NCBI RefSeq assembly: GCF_014642735.1
Contig: NZ_BMIV01000002.1
Coordinates: forward strand, 186,001-250,000
Length of the DNA: 64,000 nt
Direction: 5' to 3'
Origin: Paracoccus acridae
GTDB lineage: Bacteria > Pseudomonadota > Alphaproteobacteria > Rhodobacterales > Rhodobacteraceae
Part shown: piece after piece, positions 17,085 through 26,938 of the stretch
Numbering within the stretch: the stretch's first letter is position 1
Layout of the letters: the number at the start of each line of letters is the position of its first letter
The notes under the pieces: generated by a model
What the model saw: the letters and a program-made list of their open reading frames with translations, nothing else
Databases searched by the model: none
What the model was told of the DNA's origin: nothing
Made by a program: the position numbers and the translations under genes

Positions 17085-18086
17085 ATGGGACAGATAACCC
17101 TGCAGGGCGTGACCAAGCGGTTCGGCGAGATCGAGGTGATCCCGCCCCTGGACCTGACCATCGAGGACGGCGAATTCGTGGTCTTCGTGGGTCCCTCGGG
17201 CTGCGGCAAGTCCACGCTTCTGCGCCTGATCGCGGGGCTGGAGGATGTGAGCGACGGTCGCATCCTGATCGACGGCCAGGATGCGACCGAGGCATCCCCG
17301 GCCAAGCGCGGGCTGGCGATGGTATTCCAGTCCTATGCGCTTTACCCGCACATGTCGGTCCGAAAGAACATCGCCTTCCCGATGAAGATGGCGGGCGTGC
17401 CCAAGGCCGAACAGGACCGCCGGATCGAGGCTGCGGCAAAGGCCCTGAACCTGACCAACTATCTCGACCGCCGTCCGGGCCAGTTGTCGGGCGGCCAGCG
17501 TCAGCGCGTCGCCATCGGCCGGGCCATCGTGCGCGAACCGGCGGCCTTCCTGTTCGACGAGCCCCTGTCGAACCTTGACGCCGCGTTGCGCGTGGGGATG
17601 CGGCTGGAGATCAGCGAACTGCACAACCGGCTGAAGACCACGATGATCTATGTCACCCATGATCAGGTCGAGGCGATGACCATGGCCGACAAGATCGTGG
17701 TCCTGCAGGCGGGCCGGATCGAGCAGGTGGGATCGCCGCTGGACCTGTATCACAGCCCGCGCAACGTCTTCGTGGCGGGCTTCATCGGCAGCCCCAGGAT
17801 GAACCTGTTCGGGGGCGCGGCGGCTGCGGAATACGGCGCCCAGACCATCGGCGTGCGGCCCGAACATATCCGCATCTCGGCCACCGAGGGCAAATGGAGG
17901 GGTCGCGTCGGCGTCAGCGAACACCTGGGATCGGACAGCTTCTTCTATGTCGAGGATACGGGCTTGGCGGACACCATCACCGTCCGGTCCACCGGCGAAG
18001 TCGATCTTCACCACGGCGACACCGTCTGGCTGACCCCGGACGAGGGAAAAATCCATCGCTTTGACAAGAACGGAGACCGCATCTGA
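17085..18086 (+). CDS. smoK: polyol ABC transporter ATP-binding protein
   Basis: 333-residue MalK/UgpC-type ATPase. Walker A is GPSGCGKST (36-44), the signature is LSGGQRQR (134-141), and Walker B is FLFDEP (155-160), followed by the H-loop in VTHDQVEAM. The C-terminal ~95 residues form a short regulatory beta domain ([14 protein letters not shown]). It energises SmoEFG. Its TGA shares one base with the smoS ATG, so synthesis of the transporter and first dehydrogenase is coupled. Confidence 0.95.
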   Translation: MGQITLQGVTKRFGEIEVIPPLDLTIEDGEFVVFVGPSGCGKSTLLRLIAGLEDVSDGRILIDGQDATEASPAKRGLAMVFQSYALYPHMSVRKNIAFPMKMAGVPKAEQDRRIEAAAKALNLTNYLDRRPGQLSGGQRQRVAIGRAIVREPAAFLFDEPLSNLDAALRVGMRLEISELHNRLKTTMIYVTHDQVEAMTMADKIVVLQAGRIEQVGSPLDLYHSPRNVFVAGFIGSPRMNLFGGAAAAEYGAQTIGVRPEHIRISATEGKWRGRVGVSEHLGSDSFFYVEDTGLADTITVRSTGEVDLHHGDTVWLTPDEGKIHRFDKNGDRI

Positions 18087-18859
18087 TGCGACGACTGGAC
18101 GGCAAGCGCGCGCTGATCACGGGGGCTGCGCGCGGCATCGGGCTGGAATTCGCCCGCGCCTATCTGGCCGAAGGCGCCCGCGTGGCGATCTGCGACATCA
18201 ACATCGACGCTGCGCGGAAGGCGGCCGATGGCCTTGGCGAAGGCGCCATCGCGGTGCGCCTGGACGTCACCGACCAGGCCAGCATCGACACCTGCGTGGC
18301 CGAGGTCGAAGGCGCATTCGGCGGCATCGACATCCTGGTGAACAACGCGGCCCTGTTCACCGCGGCCCCCATCGTGGAAATCACCCGCGCCGATTACGAC
18401 CGCATCTTCGCGGTCAACGTATCCGGCCCGCTGTTCATGATGCAGGCGGTGGCGCGCGGCATGATCGAACGCGGAAAGGGCGGCAAGATCATCAACATGG
18501 CCTCCCAGGCGGGGCGGCGCGGGGAACCGCTGGTCGCCGTCTATTGCGCCAGCAAGGCCGCCGTCATCAGCCTGACGCAATCGGCAGGGCTGAACCTGAT
18601 CGAACACGGCATCAACGTGAACGCCATCGCGCCCGGCGTGGTGGACGGGGAACATTGGGACGGCGTGGACGCCTTCTTCGCGAAATACGAAAACAAGGCC
18701 CCCGGCCAGAAAAAACGCGAAGTGGGCGCCGCCGTCCCCTTCGGCCGCATGGGCACCGCCGCCGACCTGACCGGCATGGCGATCTTCCTGGCCTCGTCGG
18801 ACGCAGACTACATCGTCGCCCAGACCTACAACGTCGATGGCGGCAACTGGATGAGCTGA
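18086..18859 (+). CDS. smoS: sorbitol dehydrogenase, short-chain type
   Basis: 257-residue NAD-dependent SDR that oxidises D-sorbitol to D-fructose (and often galactitol). The cofactor motif is TGAARGIG at 12-19, the structural NNAA is at 86-89, and the catalytic residues are Ser140 and Y153-x3-K157 (YCASK). Sequence and position immediately after smoK match Rhodobacter SmoS. The gene ends with the family pattern TYNVDGGNWMS. Thirty bases separate it from mtlK. Confidence 0.93.
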   Translation: MRRLDGKRALITGAARGIGLEFARAYLAEGARVAICDINIDAARKAADGLGEGAIAVRLDVTDQASIDTCVAEVEGAFGGIDILVNNAALFTAAPIVEITRADYDRIFAVNVSGPLFMMQAVARGMIERGKGGKIINMASQAGRRGEPLVAVYCASKAAVISLTQSAGLNLIEHGINVNAIAPGVVDGEHWDGVDAFFAKYENKAPGQKKREVGAAVPFGRMGTAADLTGMAIFLASSDADYIVAQTYNVDGGNWMS

Positions 18860-18889
18860 GGCTTGTCCCCCAGAAGAAAGGTTCCGGCC

Positions 18890-20362
18890 ATGGCCGTTTC
18901 ATTGAACGCATCCGCCCTGCACGACCTGCCCGATACCGTGGGCCGCCCCGGATACGACCGCGCAGGCCTGCGCCCCGGCATCGTCCATGTCGGCGTCGGC
19001 AACTTTCACCGCGCGCACATGGCCTGGTACCTGGACCAGCTGTTCGAGATGGGCGAGGGCCGGGACTGGGCGCTGATCGGCGCGGGCGTGCGTCCGGGCG
19101 ATGCCGCCATGCGCGACAGGCTGGCGGCGCAGGATTGGCTGACCACGGTGGTCGAACTGGACCCGGACGGGCTGAACGCCCGCGTGATCGGGTCGATGAT
19201 CGACTTCGTCCCCGTGGATCCCCAGGCGGTGATCGGTGCCATGGCCGAACCCGACATCCGCATCGTCTCGCTGACCATCACCGAGGGCGGTTATTACGTC
19301 GATGCCAAGACCAACGGGTTTGACGCCGCCCATCCCGACATCGCCCATGACGCCGCCAATCCCGATGCGCCGCGCACGGTCTTCGGCATGATCCTGGCCG
19401 CGCTGCGGCAGCGGCGCGATGCGGGGGCAGAACCCTTTACCGTTCTGTCCTGCGACAACCTGCCGGAAAACGGCCATGTCTGCGCGCGCACCGTGACCGA
19501 GCTTGCGCAGCTGTCCGACCCGGATCTGGCGCAATGGATCCGCCAGAACGTGGCCTTTCCGAATTCCATGGTCGATTGCATCACCCCAGCCACCTCTGAC
19601 CGCGAACGGGCGCTTGTCCGCGACCGCTTCGGCATCACCGACGCGGCACCCGTGGTCTGCGAGCCCTTCCGCCAGTGGGTGCTGGAGGATCGCTTCCCCC
19701 AGGGCCGTCCGCCGCTGGAGAAGGTCGGCGCCGAATTCGTCACCGATGTCAGCCGCCACGAACTGATGAAGCTCCGGATCCTCAATGGCGGGCACGCGGC
19801 CATCGCCTATCCTTCCGCGCTGCTGGGCCATCACTTCGTCCATGACGCCATGGCCGACCCCCAGATCGCTGCCTGGCTGCGCGCGCTGGAAACGCGGGAA
19901 ATCATCCCGACGCTGCAACCGATCCCCGGCGTCAGCTATGACGACTATCTCGACCTCATCGTCAGCCGCTTTTCCAACCCCGAGATCGGCGACACGATCC
20001 CGCGCCTGTGCCTGGACGGATCGAACCGGCAGCCGAAGTTCATCCTGCCGACGCTGGCCGACGCGCTCAAGGACGACCGCGCCATCGACGGTCTTGCGCA
20101 AGAGGTCGCCTTCTGGTGCCGTTATTGCGAACGCAGGGACGAGGCGGGCAACGACATCGCCCCGAACGACGACAACAGCGACATGCTGCGCGAATATGCC
20201 ATCGCCTCGCGCGCCGATCCGCTGGCCTTCCTGCGCAATGAGGCGGTGTTCGGACCCCTGGCCGACAATCCCGTCTTCCAAGAGGCTTTCGCCCGCAAGC
20301 TGACCCTGGTGCAAAAGCTGGGCGTGCGCCGGGCCATCGAGGCCTATCTGTCCGGCACATGA
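18890..20362 (+). CDS. mtlK: mannitol 2-dehydrogenase, long-chain type
   Basis: 490-residue polyol-specific long-chain dehydrogenase oxidising D-mannitol to D-fructose (also arabitol to xylulose). The N-terminal nucleotide-binding part has VGVGNFHRAHMAWYLD. The active-site triad pattern Lys-x4-Asn-x2-His is seen in KLRILNGGH. The start at 18890 (MAVSLNASALHDLP) follows AGAAAGG; an in-frame TTG at 18863 adds nine unlikely residues. It is the last gene of the operon in this window. The xylulose and fructose kinase genes that follow mtlK in Rhodobacter are absent here. Confidence 0.93.
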   Translation: MAVSLNASALHDLPDTVGRPGYDRAGLRPGIVHVGVGNFHRAHMAWYLDQLFEMGEGRDWALIGAGVRPGDAAMRDRLAAQDWLTTVVELDPDGLNARVIGSMIDFVPVDPQAVIGAMAEPDIRIVSLTITEGGYYVDAKTNGFDAAHPDIAHDAANPDAPRTVFGMILAALRQRRDAGAEPFTVLSCDNLPENGHVCARTVTELAQLSDPDLAQWIRQNVAFPNSMVDCITPATSDRERALVRDRFGITDAAPVVCEPFRQWVLEDRFPQGRPPLEKVGAEFVTDVSRHELMKLRILNGGHAAIAYPSALLGHHFVHDAMADPQIAAWLRALETREIIPTLQPIPGVSYDDYLDLIVSRFSNPEIGDTIPRLCLDGSNRQPKFILPTLADALKDDRAIDGLAQEVAFWCRYCERRDEAGNDIAPNDDNSDMLREYAIASRADPLAFLRNEAVFGPLADNPVFQEAFARKLTLVQKLGVRRAIEAYLSGT

Positions 20363-20365
20363 GGC

Positions 20366-20386
20366 ACCGGCCCGCGAAGGGCCGGT
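20366..20386. terminator. hairpin between convergent mtlK and yjbF-like genes
   Basis: ACCGGCCC at 20366-20373 pairs with GGGCCGGT at 20379-20386 around a 5-base loop. There is no T run, but its place between converging genes suggests a terminator. Confidence 0.55.
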
Positions 20387-20393
20387 CGTCTGG

Positions 20394-21056
20394 TCAGGGC
20401 CGCAACGTCTGGATCGTTACATAACCAAGCACGGGTCCGATCCACTGGCGCGACACGGCGATCTGGCCGCCCTGGACCATGTAGCTGTTCTGGAAACGCG
20501 CGCCATGGCCTTCGCAGTTTTCCACCGTGACGCCGGGGGCGGGTCCCGCGCCGACGGTGCAGGTGAACTGCAAGGGCCGTTCCACGCCGTCGCCCGCGAA
20601 ATAGCGCATGATCCGGGTCCCGGTCCCGGCGGCGCCCGCGCGGATCAGGCCTTCGGTCCCCGGCTCGGCCACCGACAGGTCATTGCCCAGCCCGCGCGTG
20701 CCCACCAGCATCCCGTCGCGCAGGATCAGCGCCTCCTCGGCCGGGGTCATGTAGGTGCGCATGGCGCCGTTCTGGCCGGTCATGGCCATGGCGGTCGTGC
20801 GGCCCAGGTTTTCGAACCCGGCCTGGATCAGCGGACCGGGATTGACGCGCAGCGCCTCGGCCGCGGCGTCCTCGGGCGATCTGGCCGGTGCGGCGGGCTG
20901 TTCGGCGGGCTGTTCGGCGGCGCTGCGCTGCGCGACGACCTGGCCCGCCGTCTGCGCCAGGATGCCGAAGGGTCCGGTGCCTTCGCTGTCGTTTCCGCAC
21001 CCTGCAAGGCCGGCCAGCAACGCGGCCGCCAGCGTGATCTTCAACGCGCCGTTCAT
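20394..21056 (-). CDS. YjbF/GfcB-like lipoprotein
   Basis: 220 residues with a lipoprotein signal ending LAGLAGC (lipidated Cys20). A proline/alanine-rich stretch follows and then a globular domain ending SRQWIGPVLGYVTIQTLRP, characteristic of the YjbF group 4 capsule-type lipoproteins. In E. coli yjbEFGH is linked to exopolysaccharide production. Here the ATG overlaps the stop of the YjbH-like gene (ATGA), so the pair is co-translated. YjbE and YjbG homologues are not adjacent. Confidence 0.82.
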   Translation of the reverse strand: MNGALKITLAAALLAGLAGCGNDSEGTGPFGILAQTAGQVVAQRSAAEQPAEQPAAPARSPEDAAAEALRVNPGPLIQAGFENLGRTTAMAMTGQNGAMRTYMTPAEEALILRDGMLVGTRGLGNDLSVAEPGTEGLIRAGAAGTGTRIMRYFAGDGVERPLQFTCTVGAGPAPGVTVENCEGHGARFQNSYMVQGGQIAVSRQWIGPVLGYVTIQTLRP

Positions 21057-23239
21057 CGCCAGAACCTCCCCCAGCCTTCATAGAGTTTGACGGAATGACT
21101 GTCCCGGACGCGGTCATACAGCCGGTCGCGGACATTCAGTTGCGCGCCACCGTCGCGCGCCAGCGACCGCAGGTTGGCATCCACACGCTCGCGCGAGGGT
21201 TGGCCGGTCGCCCAGCCAAGCGGGATCGACAGGGTGATGCCCTTGTCGAAGCTGCCCTCGCCGAATTCCTCGGCCGAGAGATCCGTCTTGGTGGCATAGG
21301 CCCCGATGCGCCAGCCATTGGCGAATTCGCGCGTCAGGGTCAGGGTGGCGCCCTTGTCCCCCGCCAGATACTTGCCGACATCCAGTTGCGCCGTGAAGCC
21401 TTGCGTGAATTCGTAATAGGCCGAGACATGGCCCATCGTGACCTCGTAGTCGCGGAAATCGAACAACTGGTCGAAATCGCGCTTCTTCACGCGGTTCACC
21501 TCGGCCCCGAAGGCCAGGGGCGAATTCGCGGGCTTCCACAGAACCTCGGTCGAGACGCCGCCATAGGCGCGTTCCAGCAGGCCGGCGGTGACGCGGGTAT
21601 AGACGGTGGGCGTGGGCTTTGCATACCAGGCCAGCGTCAGTTCCGGGATCACCGGGCTGCTGTTGCCCGTGTACATGCGCGTGTCCGACCGCACCCGCGG
21701 CACGCCTTCGGGCGTGGTTTCAAGGGCGGGGTTGGCCTCGTATTCCTCGGGGGTATAGTATTCGCCGCGCTGGCCCGGAATGCCCGGCCCACGCTGGTCG
21801 ATGTTGCCGAAGGCCCGCTGGCGCAGGGCGCCGGTCAGGACAAGGCCGGGCGCGATTTCGTAACTTGCACGCGCCTCGGCCCCGACCTCGTGGGTCAACC
21901 CGTCCTCGGCGCTGAAGATGCCCAGATCGACATAGGGCTTGATGGACCAGCGAAACCGCGGATAGACGCCCTCGCTGCGGACCAGCCCAGGGGCGCCCGC
22001 GGCGGCGTCGGACAGGATGGACGCGTCGGCGATCTGCCCGGCCTCGGTGTTTTCCAGCCTTTCGACATCCGATCGCCGGACGGTGACAGAGGAGGCAGGC
22101 ACCCCGGCGGCGGTCGAGGTGATGACGAAGGTTTCCACCGAAGGGGGCAGGGCGCGGGTCATCAGGCGCGCGGTGCGGCCGATGGCCTCGGCCTGGTTGA
22201 TATAGCGGTTGTTGCGCAGCCGCACCTCGGCCCGGTTGGCCGACAGCGCCATGCTTTCCAGGATCTGCCCTTCCTTGGCCATGGCATCGCCAAGCGCGGT
22301 CTGGATCGCAGGCTGCGCAGTCGGATCCTGCGCCCAAACCCCCGACCAGCCATCGGGATCGGCCTGGGGCGCGGGACGCGGGCGCACCGGGGCCGGGGCC
22401 TTCTCCAGCCCGGAAGGATAAGGCGCCTGGCGCGGGTTCAGCAGGATCGAGAACTGCGCGCCAAAGGTATTGCCGCCGATGGAATAGACGCCGACCTGAT
22501 AGCTGTCGCCGAAGCTGTAATAGGCACCTAGGTTCAAACCGTTGTCGGGCTCATCGCCTTGCTGGAAGGCACTCCCGCTTCGGTATTTTGCAACATATTC
22601 CTCATTGGAATATTCCGCGACCAGGTTCAGGCGGTCATTGACCTGCCAGCTGACCGACGCAAACGGCTTGGCGCCGCCGCGGAACCAGTCATCAACATTC
22701 GGCTCCCCACCTTGGCCGCTGTTATCGATAATACGCGGCTTGCCCGCCAGGACGCCCCAGCCCAGACCTGCGGACACCCGCACGGAAGGGGTGACGGTCT
22801 TGGTGGCGACGATGTATTCCCCCGAATAGACGCCGGTGCCCAGAAAGTCCTGCAAGCCCACGGCGACGGCAGGCCGCCATCCCTGTTCGTCCAGCACCTG
22901 ATAGCGCAGGTCCAGCGACCGGTCCGAGATATAGCCCTCGTCGCGGTAGTCGTTGATCCCCTCGACCCGCGAATAGCGCAGCACGGTCGTCAGCCTCGGC
23001 AGGGCCTGGAAGACGACGCTGCTGCGCCGGCCATAGTCGGACCAGGACACCGTGGCTCCCAGTGTGCCGTCAGGCAGCGTTTCCGCCGTGGGCGTGTCGA
23101 TGCCGCCCCCCAGGCCATAGGTGGACATGTTCCGCGCATACATCGGTTCCGCGACGGCGGTCGTGCCGGCGGACCCCAGCACCAGGGCCACCGGCAGGGT
23201 CGTCGCCATCAGGCGTCTCAGGATGGGGGATCTGCGCAT
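21053..23239 (-). CDS. YjbH-like outer membrane beta-barrel protein
   Basis: 728 residues with a signal peptide ending near AVAEPM. The segment TYGLGGGIDTPTAETLPDGTLGATVSW and the long run of alternating amphipathic strands match YjbH/GfcD proteins, thought to form an outer-membrane channel for polysaccharide. The start at 23239 (MRRSPILRRLM) begins the signal peptide; the longer frame to 23284 adds a non-signal leader. The stretch at about 22560-22750 is visibly less GC-rich than the rest. It is coupled to the YjbF-like gene downstream. Function in this organism is inferred. Confidence 0.83.
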   Translation of the reverse strand: MRRSPILRRLMATTLPVALVLGSAGTTAVAEPMYARNMSTYGLGGGIDTPTAETLPDGTLGATVSWSDYGRRSSVVFQALPRLTTVLRYSRVEGINDYRDEGYISDRSLDLRYQVLDEQGWRPAVAVGLQDFLGTGVYSGEYIVATKTVTPSVRVSAGLGWGVLAGKPRIIDNSGQGGEPNVDDWFRGGAKPFASVSWQVNDRLNLVAEYSNEEYVAKYRSGSAFQQGDEPDNGLNLGAYYSFGDSYQVGVYSIGGNTFGAQFSILLNPRQAPYPSGLEKAPAPVRPRPAPQADPDGWSGVWAQDPTAQPAIQTALGDAMAKEGQILESMALSANRAEVRLRNNRYINQAEAIGRTARLMTRALPPSVETFVITSTAAGVPASSVTVRRSDVERLENTEAGQIADASILSDAAAGAPGLVRSEGVYPRFRWSIKPYVDLGIFSAEDGLTHEVGAEARASYEIAPGLVLTGALRQRAFGNIDQRGPGIPGQRGEYYTPEEYEANPALETTPEGVPRVRSDTRMYTGNSSPVIPELTLAWYAKPTPTVYTRVTAGLLERAYGGVSTEVLWKPANSPLAFGAEVNRVKKRDFDQLFDFRDYEVTMGHVSAYYEFTQGFTAQLDVGKYLAGDKGATLTLTREFANGWRIGAYATKTDLSAEEFGEGSFDKGITLSIPLGWATGQPSRERVDANLRSLARDGGAQLNVRDRLYDRVRDSHSVKLYEGWGRFWR

Positions 23240-23355
23240 CACGTATCCTCGTTCTGCTTCTGGCGGGTCATGGACGCAAGGCACGCCCCCCGGCAGCCGA
23301 TGACGCGATCCGGCCCGAAGGCTGCATCATGGCTGGGACAGGGGCGGTCATGGCA

Positions 23356-24222
23356 TCATTCGGCGGGTTCGGTCGCGGTCGTGCCGCCCGTCGTTCCCGC
23401 CGGCGGCAGGACGCGCAGGTCCGGGACGATGGGCGCGGCAGGCGTTGCGGCAGGCGCTTCCGCAGCGGGCGGGGGCGGCAGGTCGGCGGTGCCTTCGGAT
23501 GCCGGCGCGGGCGCGGCGGGCGCGCTTGCGGGCGGGGTCTCCGGCGCCGGTTCAGGGGCGGCGGGCGTGACCGGCGCGGTGGCAGGCGTTTCCTCGGCCG
23601 GGGCAGGCGCCGCCGCCGGGGTGGCCGGGGCCGCCGCAGGACGGGTCGCGGCGGGGCGCGTGGCCGTCGTGGCCTGACGCGGCGCCGCGGGCGCGGGGGC
23701 GCGGGTCGCGGCGACGGCCTGTGCGACCTCGGCCGATGCGGGACCTGCGCAGCCGGTTTCGGTCCTGCCCGACACCGTCAGGCGTGCGGTAAAGGGGAAC
23801 CTGTCGCCCGACATGCTGTCCTGGCAGGCCGTCGCGCGGATGTTCAGCACGAAGGGACGGCCTGAATGCACACCCACATATTCCACACCCTGCGCAAAGT
23901 TCAGGCGGTTCACGCGGATCGGGCGGCCGCGCTGATTGTCGGGCGTCTTGTAGATCGCGGTGCCGCCCGCCGCATCGACGGCCCAGAAGGGCTCGTTTCC
24001 GCGCGCGCTGAAGGCGGCGGTGTTATAGGTCGTGGCCTCGGCGGTGGACACCGGGCGCGCCTCGGCCCCGGTCTCGATGGGCTGTTCCAGCGGCGAGACG
24101 CCCGGCGGTCCCTGGTGGCCCTGGACCTGCGGCTCGGATCGGCCGAGGCCCGGAAGGTTCGCGCCGTCGCAGGCAGCAAGAGGCAGGGTCATCAGGGCGA
24201 TGAGTGCAAGACGCGGGGTCAT
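23356..24222 (-). CDS. lipoprotein with COG3650-type domain and Ala/Pro-rich tail
   Basis: 288 residues. The lipobox is LPLAACDG (Cys18). Residues ~65-145 contain FSARGNEPFWAVDAAGGTAIY and ACQDSMSGDRFPFTARLTVSG, the pattern of COG3650/META-like periplasmic domains that often occur in stress or heat-shock HslJ relatives. The last ~120 residues are low-complexity Ala, Pro, Thr and Glu with no fold, likely a periplasmic tether or a stretch crossing the peptidoglycan. The gene stands alone between yjbH and sdaA, both also minus. Function is unknown. Confidence 0.75.
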   Translation of the reverse strand: MTPRLALIALMTLPLAACDGANLPGLGRSEPQVQGHQGPPGVSPLEQPIETGAEARPVSTAEATTYNTAAFSARGNEPFWAVDAAGGTAIYKTPDNQRGRPIRVNRLNFAQGVEYVGVHSGRPFVLNIRATACQDSMSGDRFPFTARLTVSGRTETGCAGPASAEVAQAVAATRAPAPAAPRQATTATRPAATRPAAAPATPAAAPAPAEETPATAPVTPAAPEPAPETPPASAPAAPAPASEGTADLPPPPAAEAPAATPAAPIVPDLRVLPPAGTTGGTTATEPAE

Positions 24223-24326
24223 CGGTCGGCCTTCCTTGGGATCACTGTCGCGCCAGCGTTAGCAATCACCGCACGCAGGCACAAGCGCGCCCGTAGCTGA
24301 CGGCAACAGGCCGCCGCCCCGGAGGG

Positions 24327-25709
24327 TCAACAATTCGGCACGTTGACCGCAAGCCCGCCAAGCGATGTTTCCTTGTACTTGTCCGACATGTCGCGCCCCG
24401 TCTGGCGCATCGTCTCGATCGCGGCGTCCAGAGGCACGAAATGGGTGCCGTCGCCGCGCAGGGACAGGCTGGCCGCCGACACCGCCTTGATCGCGCCCAG
24501 GCCGTTCCGTTCGATGCAGGGAACCTGCACCAGGCCGCGCACCGGGTCGCAGGTCATGCCCAGGTGATGTTCCAGCGCGATTTCGGCCGCGTTTTCCACC
24601 TGTTCCGGCGTCCCGCCCAGAACCGCCGCCAGCCCCGCCGCCGCCATCGCGGATGCGCTGCCGACCTCGGCCTGACACCCGGCCTCGGCGCCCGAAATGG
24701 AGGCATTGTGCTTGACCAGCCCGCCGACGGCCGCGGCGGTCAGCAGGAATTCGGGGATGTCGCGTTCGGACGCGCCGGGAACGTGGTCCAGCCAGTAGCG
24801 GATCACGGCGGGCACCGTTCCCGCCGCGCCATTGGTAGGGGCGGTGACGACCTGGCCGCCTGCCGCGTTTTCCTCGTTCACGGCCATGGCATAGGTGGAC
24901 ATCCAGTCGTTGATGACATGGGGCGCGGTCAGGTTCATGCCGCGTTCGGCCAGCAGCTTTTCGTGGATGGCCTTGGCGCGGCGCTTGACCGACAGCCCGC
25001 CGGGCAGGATGCCGTCGGTGGTCAGCCCCCGGTCCATGCAGTCGCGCATCACCTGCCAGATCCGCATCAGCCCGTCGCGGATCTCGGCATCGCTGCGGAA
25101 GACGCGTTCGTTGTCGTGCTTCATCCGGGCGATGGACTTGCCCGACGCTGCGGCCATCTCCAGCATCTCGGCGGCGCTGGAGAAGGGATAGGGCACCTTG
25201 GGCGCATCGTCGCTGCGTTTTTCGTCCCCCTTGCGGGCCAGTTCATCGTCGGTCAGCACGAAGCCGCCGCCGATGGAATAATAGATGCGGTGAAAGATCA
25301 CGTCGCCCTGCGCGTCGGTGGCCGACAGCGTCATGCCGTTGGCATGGCCGGGCAGCGCATGGTCGAAATCGAAGCGCAGGTCGCGATCGGGATCGAAGAC
25401 CAGATCGCCCAAGCCCTGGGGCGACAGCACCCTGGTTTCGCGGTTCTTCGCCAGCGCGGCCTCGGCCGCATCGGCGTCCAGCGTGGCGGGAACGAAGCCT
25501 GCAAGGCCCAGGATCGTGGCGCGGTCGGTCGCATGTCCCTTGCCGGTAAAGGCAAGGCTGCCGTGCAGGCTGGCCTTCAGCCCATGCGCCCGGAAGGGCT
25601 GCTGGCGCAATTCGTCCAGGAACCGCGCACCGGCGACCATTGGCCCCATGGTATGCGACGACGACGGGCCCACGCCCACCTTGAACAGGTCAAAGACTGA
25701 CAGGAACAT
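24327..25709 (-). CDS. sdaA: L-serine ammonia-lyase (iron-sulfur, single chain)
   Basis: 460-residue enzyme converting L-serine to pyruvate and ammonia. The N-terminal beta domain begins [24 protein letters not shown]. The C-terminal alpha domain carries the cluster cysteines in [14 protein letters not shown] and [18 protein letters not shown], with [10 protein letters not shown] and the C-terminus NVPNC. Length and order match the E. coli SdaA type. The start at 25709 follows AGGGGG. A possible promoter lies about 110 bases upstream. It is divergent from dusB. Confidence 0.94.
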   Translation of the reverse strand: MFLSVFDLFKVGVGPSSSHTMGPMVAGARFLDELRQQPFRAHGLKASLHGSLAFTGKGHATDRATILGLAGFVPATLDADAAEAALAKNRETRVLSPQGLGDLVFDPDRDLRFDFDHALPGHANGMTLSATDAQGDVIFHRIYYSIGGGFVLTDDELARKGDEKRSDDAPKVPYPFSSAAEMLEMAAASGKSIARMKHDNERVFRSDAEIRDGLMRIWQVMRDCMDRGLTTDGILPGGLSVKRRAKAIHEKLLAERGMNLTAPHVINDWMSTYAMAVNEENAAGGQVVTAPTNGAAGTVPAVIRYWLDHVPGASERDIPEFLLTAAAVGGLVKHNASISGAEAGCQAEVGSASAMAAAGLAAVLGGTPEQVENAAEIALEHHLGMTCDPVRGLVQVPCIERNGLGAIKAVSAASLSLRGDGTHFVPLDAAIETMRQTGRDMSDKYKETSLGGLAVNVPNC

Positions 25710-25822
25710 GTGTCCCCCTTGCATTTCGGGCTTCATCTAAACATCTGACCGGGCCAAAGGCCACTTGGATTGCGGCAGTTGGATGGGATCTTGGCGACAT
25801 CCCCACCTGCACCTGCATTGCC

Positions 25823-25851
25823 TATAAAATGGGCATCCTGCCGCAGATCAA
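25823..25851 (-). promoter_or_regulatory. possible sigma-70 promoter for sdaA
   Basis: Read on the minus strand, TTGATC (25851-25846), a 17-base spacer and TTTATA (25828-25823) give a partial -35/-10 pair about 113 bases before sdaA. The same AT-rich patch (TATAAAAT) could serve as a -10 for dusB, but no matching -35 was found on that strand. Confidence 0.3.
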
Positions 25852-25939
25852 GGCAACAAGACAGATGACCGTTTATCGGGCATATCCGGCCAGAATTGCA
25901 ATCTTGCGGCCGGTTCGGCACAGGGCGAAGGAACAGGAC

Positions 25940-26938
25940 ATGGCATTCGGCGACCCGATCATTCTTGGCGATACAAGGCTTGGCCCGCCGGTGTTTCTTG
26001 CGCCCATGGCGGGAATCACCGATCTGCCGTTTCGCCGCGCCGTTGCGCGATACGGCGCGGGCCTGATGGTCAGCGAGATGGTCGCCTCGACCGAGATGGT
26101 GACGCCGCGCCCCTCGACCCGCGCCGCCGTCCGCGCCAAGGCCCTGACCGAGGGCGCGCTGCCCGTCAGCGTCCAGATCGCCGGGCGCGAGGCCGGGGCC
26201 ATGGCCGAAACCGCCCGCATCGTCGAAGGCATGGGCGCGCGCATCATCGACATCAACATGGGCTGCCCCGCCAAGAAGGTCACGGGCGGGTTGTCGGGTG
26301 CCGCGCTGATGCGCGACCTGGACCACGCGCTGACCCTGATCGACGCGGTGGTGGGCGCGGTATCTGTGCCGGTCACGCTGAAGATGCGGCTTGGCTGGGA
26401 CGAGGATTGTCTGAACGCCCCCGACCTGGCCCGCCGCGCCAGCGATGCAGGCGTCAGGATGCTGACCGTGCATGGCCGGACGCGGGCGCAGTTCTACAAG
26501 GGGCAGGCGGACTGGTCGCGGATCCGGGCGGTGGCGAACCTGCCGGGCCGCCCGCCGCTGGTCGCCAATGGCGACGTGGTGGACGGGGCATCGGCGCGGG
26601 CGGCGCTCGCGGCATCGGGCGCGGATGCGGTGATGGTGGGGCGCGGGGCGCAGGGCGCGCCCTGGCGGCTGGCCGGGATCGCGCATGACCTGGTGGGCAG
26701 CCCCGCGCCTGTCGTGCCGCAGGGTGCCGCCCTGGCGGACGCGGTGGCGGAACATTACGAGGATATCCTGGACTTCTATGGCATCGACCTGGGCCTGCGC
26801 GTCGCCCGCAAGCACCTGGGCTGGTATGCCGATGCGAACGGCGCGCCGCTGCGCGACCGGATGCTGCGCGCGGACAGCCCCGCCGAAACGCTGGCCCTGA
26901 TCCGCCAGGCCTTTGCCGACGCGCAGGAGGCCGCATGA
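25940..26938 (+). CDS. dusB: tRNA-dihydrouridine synthase B (NifR3)
   Basis: 332-residue FMN enzyme that reduces uridine to dihydrouridine in tRNA D-loops. Marks are APMAGITDLPFRR, MVSEMVAS and the catalytic Cys109 in NMGCPAKKVTGG, then VHGRTRAQFYKG. ATG at 25940 follows GAAGGAACAGG. This is nifR3 of the classic alphaproteobacterial nifR3-ntrB-ntrC operon; its TGA overlaps the ntrB ATG by four bases. The link to nitrogen control is by operon structure rather than function. Confidence 0.94.
   Translation: MAFGDPIILGDTRLGPPVFLAPMAGITDLPFRRAVARYGAGLMVSEMVASTEMVTPRPSTRAAVRAKALTEGALPVSVQIAGREAGAMAETARIVEGMGARIIDINMGCPAKKVTGGLSGAALMRDLDHALTLIDAVVGAVSVPVTLKMRLGWDEDCLNAPDLARRASDAGVRMLTVHGRTRAQFYKGQADWSRIRAVANLPGRPPLVANGDVVDGASARAALAASGADAVMVGRGAQGAPWRLAGIAHDLVGSPAPVVPQGAALADAVAEHYEDILDFYGIDLGLRVARKHLGWYADANGAPLRDRMLRADSPAETLALIRQAFADAQEAA

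Noticed and set aside
23401-23740. Possible CRISPR-like or DNA repeat array in the GCC-rich stretch
   Set aside because: It is simply codon-level low complexity encoding an Ala/Pro/Thr tail; no regular spacing or spacer structure.
24223-24326. Terminator between sdaA and the lipoprotein gene
   Set aside because: No stem of useful length followed by a T run could be found on either strand.
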